From Hyphobacterium sp. CCMP332 (lineage in GTDB: Bacteria; Pseudomonadota; Alphaproteobacteria; Caulobacterales; Maricaulaceae): a stretch of 64,000 nt of DNA. Where the stretch lies: positions 581,001-645,000 of the forward strand of contig NZ_CP058669.1 in the NCBI RefSeq assembly GCF_014323565.1, read 5' to 3'. Below the pieces are notes generated by a model, which was not told where the DNA came from, searched no databases, and saw only the letters and a program-made list of their open reading frames with translations. Within the stretch, counting starts at the first letter, position 1. The number at the start of each line of letters is the position of its first letter. This document shows, piece by piece, positions 62,087 through 64,000 of the stretch. Made by a program: the position numbers and the translations under genes.

Positions 62087-63447
62087 GACGCCTCCTCCGG
62101 CTTCGCCTGCAAATGCTTTTGCATCCTGATGACGGCGATCGACAGGCCGAAAAGAAGAAGGCCGCCGATCAGGAAGAAGAGAGACGTGTCGAGCAAGCCA
62201 CCGAATGTGACGCTGTAGACGTAAAGGGCCTGCACCACGAACAGGGTAATGCCAATGCCGCCTGTGAAGCGCCGGCCTTCTCTCGATCCGTAAAGAATCA
62301 TAGCGACCGCAACGGTAAACACGCTGGCGCCGGTCAGAATTCTCAACATCAGCACCGCGTCCGGCCCGGCCAGTTGCGTCAAAGTCGGTAACACCAGCGC
62401 GATCACAATTCCGATACTCGCAGGAATAAGAAGGATGCGGTTGGCAGACCGGTGCAGTGACCGGATGACAATGCCAATAGCAAAAATGACGGCGGACACG
62501 CCGGCCAGCAGCCAGTAATCACCCGTTCCGGGGCCGGCGAGGGTCTGCCAGTAGTCCTGTGCAGATCCACGATAGGCAGCACCGCGTTCGGCGTAGTCTT
62601 CAAATTCGCCGAGCGGAAACTGGAGTGCAAAGCCGCCAGCCAGTGCCGCCACGCTGCCCCAATTGGTCAGCGCGCCAAAACCGAATCTGTCGCCATCCCG
62701 GAACGCCGCAAACAACATGGCGAGGCCGCCGCCGGCGAGAACAAGGATACTGAGGCTTTGCAGCGCGCTCAGCCGATCATCTTGCGCATAATCCCAGACA
62801 AGGAATGAGAGCCAGACAAACAGGCCGATCCCGAGAAAGTTTGCGGACACCAGCGAACGCATGCGGCTGGCTGCGGCCATAGTGACGGCCCAGAGTGGCA
62901 AATAACCCCAGACAATGCCCGGCGCGAACGTGTTGTAGGTCTCTGCCAGGGTCCAGGCGGCACCCAGCAAACTCGCCAGAATCAGTACGGGCCGGGAGGG
63001 GGTCAGCAGAGCGACACCGAGCGCGCCGACGGCCCATATCCCCAGGACTGTGAAGCGCCAGGAGCTCATATTGAAAATCTGGGCGACAAGAACAATTGAC
63101 GCGCCGAACAGAGCGGCGCCCAGCAGCGCCAATGCGTGCCCGATTGCAGAGTGGTCACGCATGAAGGCCCAGCCGGCGCCCGCAAAGCAGCCCCACAACA
63201 CGCCAAAAAGCAGGGCGAGCCGGACAATATTTCCCATATCGGCCCAATTGGCGGCAACGAAGCTTATAGCGGCAAGTGCAAGCAGAACCGTTCCCAGGAT
63301 GGCAAGCGCACCAGAGGCGGTCCAGCCAATTCGCGTTTCTGTCACATTGTCCAGAATCGCGGCGCGATTGTCGGCCGGTACGAGGCCGCCTTCAATCCAG
63401 CGATCAAGATCCTCTGTGAGCCGCTTTTTATAGTGCGACTTTCCCAT
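62083..63447 (-). CDS. DUF2157/DUF4401-type polytopic membrane protein
   Basis: 454 residues. The soluble N-terminal ~35 residues (TEDLDRWIEGGLVPADNRAA) are the DUF2157 hallmark. About 12-14 membrane helices follow. It pairs with the GDYXXLXY protein through overlapping genes, a known but unexplained association in proteobacteria. Confidence 0.9.
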   Translation of the reverse strand: MGKSHYKKRLTEDLDRWIEGGLVPADNRAAILDNVTETRIGWTASGALAILGTVLLALAAISFVAANWADMGNIVRLALLFGVLWGCFAGAGWAFMRDHSAIGHALALLGAALFGASIVLVAQIFNMSSWRFTVLGIWAVGALGVALLTPSRPVLILASLLGAAWTLAETYNTFAPGIVWGYLPLWAVTMAAASRMRSLVSANFLGIGLFVWLSFLVWDYAQDDRLSALQSLSILVLAGGGLAMLFAAFRDGDRFGFGALTNWGSVAALAGGFALQFPLGEFEDYAERGAAYRGSAQDYWQTLAGPGTGDYWLLAGVSAVIFAIGIVIRSLHRSANRILLIPASIGIVIALVLPTLTQLAGPDAVLMLRILTGASVFTVAVAMILYGSREGRRFTGGIGITLFVVQALYVYSVTFGGLLDTSLFFLIGGLLLFGLSIAVIRMQKHLQAKPEEAS

Positions 63448-63612
63448 GATGGCGTGCCTCCGTCAGAATCAAACCATAGGAAAACCGGAAGCCGGCGGCT
63501 ATGAAAAACGGATTCACATTCAGCTCCGACCGCCTACGGCTGACGCGAGCGGGCCGGGGAGTCCTTGCCTGCAAGGCGAATCCGGGTCCCGAAGAAAAAT
63601 CTGCCAACACTG

Positions 63613-63640
63613 TTGCACACCAAGGCAAAATACATATAAT
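63613..63640 (+). promoter_or_regulatory. Candidate rrn promoter P0
   Basis: TTGCAC (63613-63618), 16-base spacer, TATAAT (63635-63640). Followed by CGCGCCTCCTC and then GAGACTTG and AACGG, as in the next copy. Confidence 0.6.
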
Positions 63641-63762
63641 CGCGCCTCCTCCGCCGATCCGGAGACTTGCCCAACGGCGCTGATGCACATCGTGCGCCGA
63701 CAGACCTTTTTGTGTCCGTCGGCTGATTTGTTTCGGGCGCTGCAAGTTTCTGAGTAACGCGG

Positions 63763-63791
63763 TTGACGTCATACAGCCGGGGGCATAAGTA
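63763..63791 (+). promoter_or_regulatory. Candidate rrn promoter P1
   Basis: TTGACG (63763-63768), 17-base spacer, TAAGTA (63786-63791). Preceded by the element GCTGCAAGTTTCTGAG (63739-63754), which is repeated upstream of P2. Followed by GCGCCTCCTC, GAGACTTG and AAACGGCC. Confidence 0.7.
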
Positions 63792-63909
63792 GCGCCTCCT
63801 CGTGATTGTCGAGACTTGATAAACGGCCTTCAGAAAGCCGCGCCGAATGGCACTAAGGTGTTGATCGGAGTGGAAAAATGAAGTTGCTGCAAGTTTCTGA
63901 GAAACGCGG

Positions 63910-63938
63910 TTGACACTTTGGGGCGAGGCGAATAGACA
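63910..63938 (+). promoter_or_regulatory. Candidate rrn promoter P2
   Basis: TTGACA (63910-63915), 17-base spacer, TAGACA (63933-63938), with the same GCTGCAAGTTTCTGAG element at 63886-63901. A stable stem GGGCCG/CGGCCC (63958-63963 and 63971-63976) follows in the predicted leader. The transcribed gene lies beyond the window; a 16S rRNA gene is the most likely target. Confidence 0.7.
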
Positions 63939-64000
63939 CCGCGCTCCTCGCCGGAACGGGCCGCCTCAAACGGCCCTGGACGGCGAACCGGATAAAGATG

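Larger units (their letters stand above)
63448..64000. other. Non-coding region upstream of a probable rRNA operon
   Basis: 553 bases without a credible coding sequence. They hold three promoter-like units (period 150 and 147 bases) and a leader hairpin. The promoter of the minus-strand DUF2157 gene must also lie at its left edge. Confidence 0.7.

Noticed and set aside
63446..63772. Short frames on both strands near the right end
   Set aside because: Overlap the candidate rrn promoters and lack starts or similarity.

Overview
The window reads as a chromosomal segment of an alphaproteobacterium, most likely a prosthecate or budding marine group near Maricaulales/Hyphomonadales. The evidence is gene content: ζ-type ATPase inhibitor (DUF1476), eukaryote-like NADP-isocitrate dehydrogenase, split PurS/PurQ/PurL, DUF3126, BigR/SqrR-type regulator, PAS_5 protein, and above all a holdfast-anchor operon hfaA-hfaB-hfaD. 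No phage, insertion sequence, integrase or CRISPR array was seen. The ends are cut: the window opens inside alaS and closes just after a multi-promoter region that probably drives an rRNA operon.

Layout. 0-16 kb is mostly housekeeping: alaS, a KefB-type antiporter, icd, a TrmJ-like methyltransferase, rpsD, bolA with a CGFS glutaredoxin, and purC-purS-[parD-parE]-purQ-purL, in which a ParDE-type toxin-antitoxin pair sits inside the purine operon. 16-23 kb holds a sulfide-responsive island: an ArsR/BigR-like regulator and sulfide:quinone oxidoreductase face a rhodanese-adaptor-RND pump-DUF2892 operon across a compact divergent promoter with nested palindromes. 23-34 kb carries purB, a threonine synthase, radC, map, two M28 peptidases (one near 10.5 kb, one near 30 kb), a CinA-type protein and a large vWA protein. 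34.7-37.7 kb has tRNA-Leu(TAA), REP-like repeats and a TonB receptor with a DUF2946-like partner. 38-44 kb has two tandem small secreted paralogs, ald, queF and a nitroreductase. 44-49 kb is a TetR-controlled RND pump operon with a clear operator. 49-54.5 kb holds cysE, an ABC importer with a fused permease/binding protein, phoH, and a leader-like segment before phoH.

55-61 kb is the most interesting stretch. A PilZ protein and a PAS_5 protein are next to an unusual secreted protein (Gly-rich, two CxxxC motifs, Asn-alternating low-complexity tract), which converges on hfaD. HfaD is built from about eight units of ~48 residues with a curlin-like Gly-Asn...Gln-x-Asn-Ser-Gly pattern. HfaB is the CsgG-like lipoprotein and HfaA the small CsgF/curlin-like partner. 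Together they suggest a functional-amyloid surface anchor for the holdfast polysaccharide, possibly with a previously unassigned accessory component.

At the right end (63.6-63.95 kb) three sigma-70-type promoters lie in imperfect tandem repeats with a period of about 150 bp. Several convergent gene pairs share their stop codons in a four-base CTAG. Function calls come from reading the translated sequences and remembered family signatures; no database search was run.
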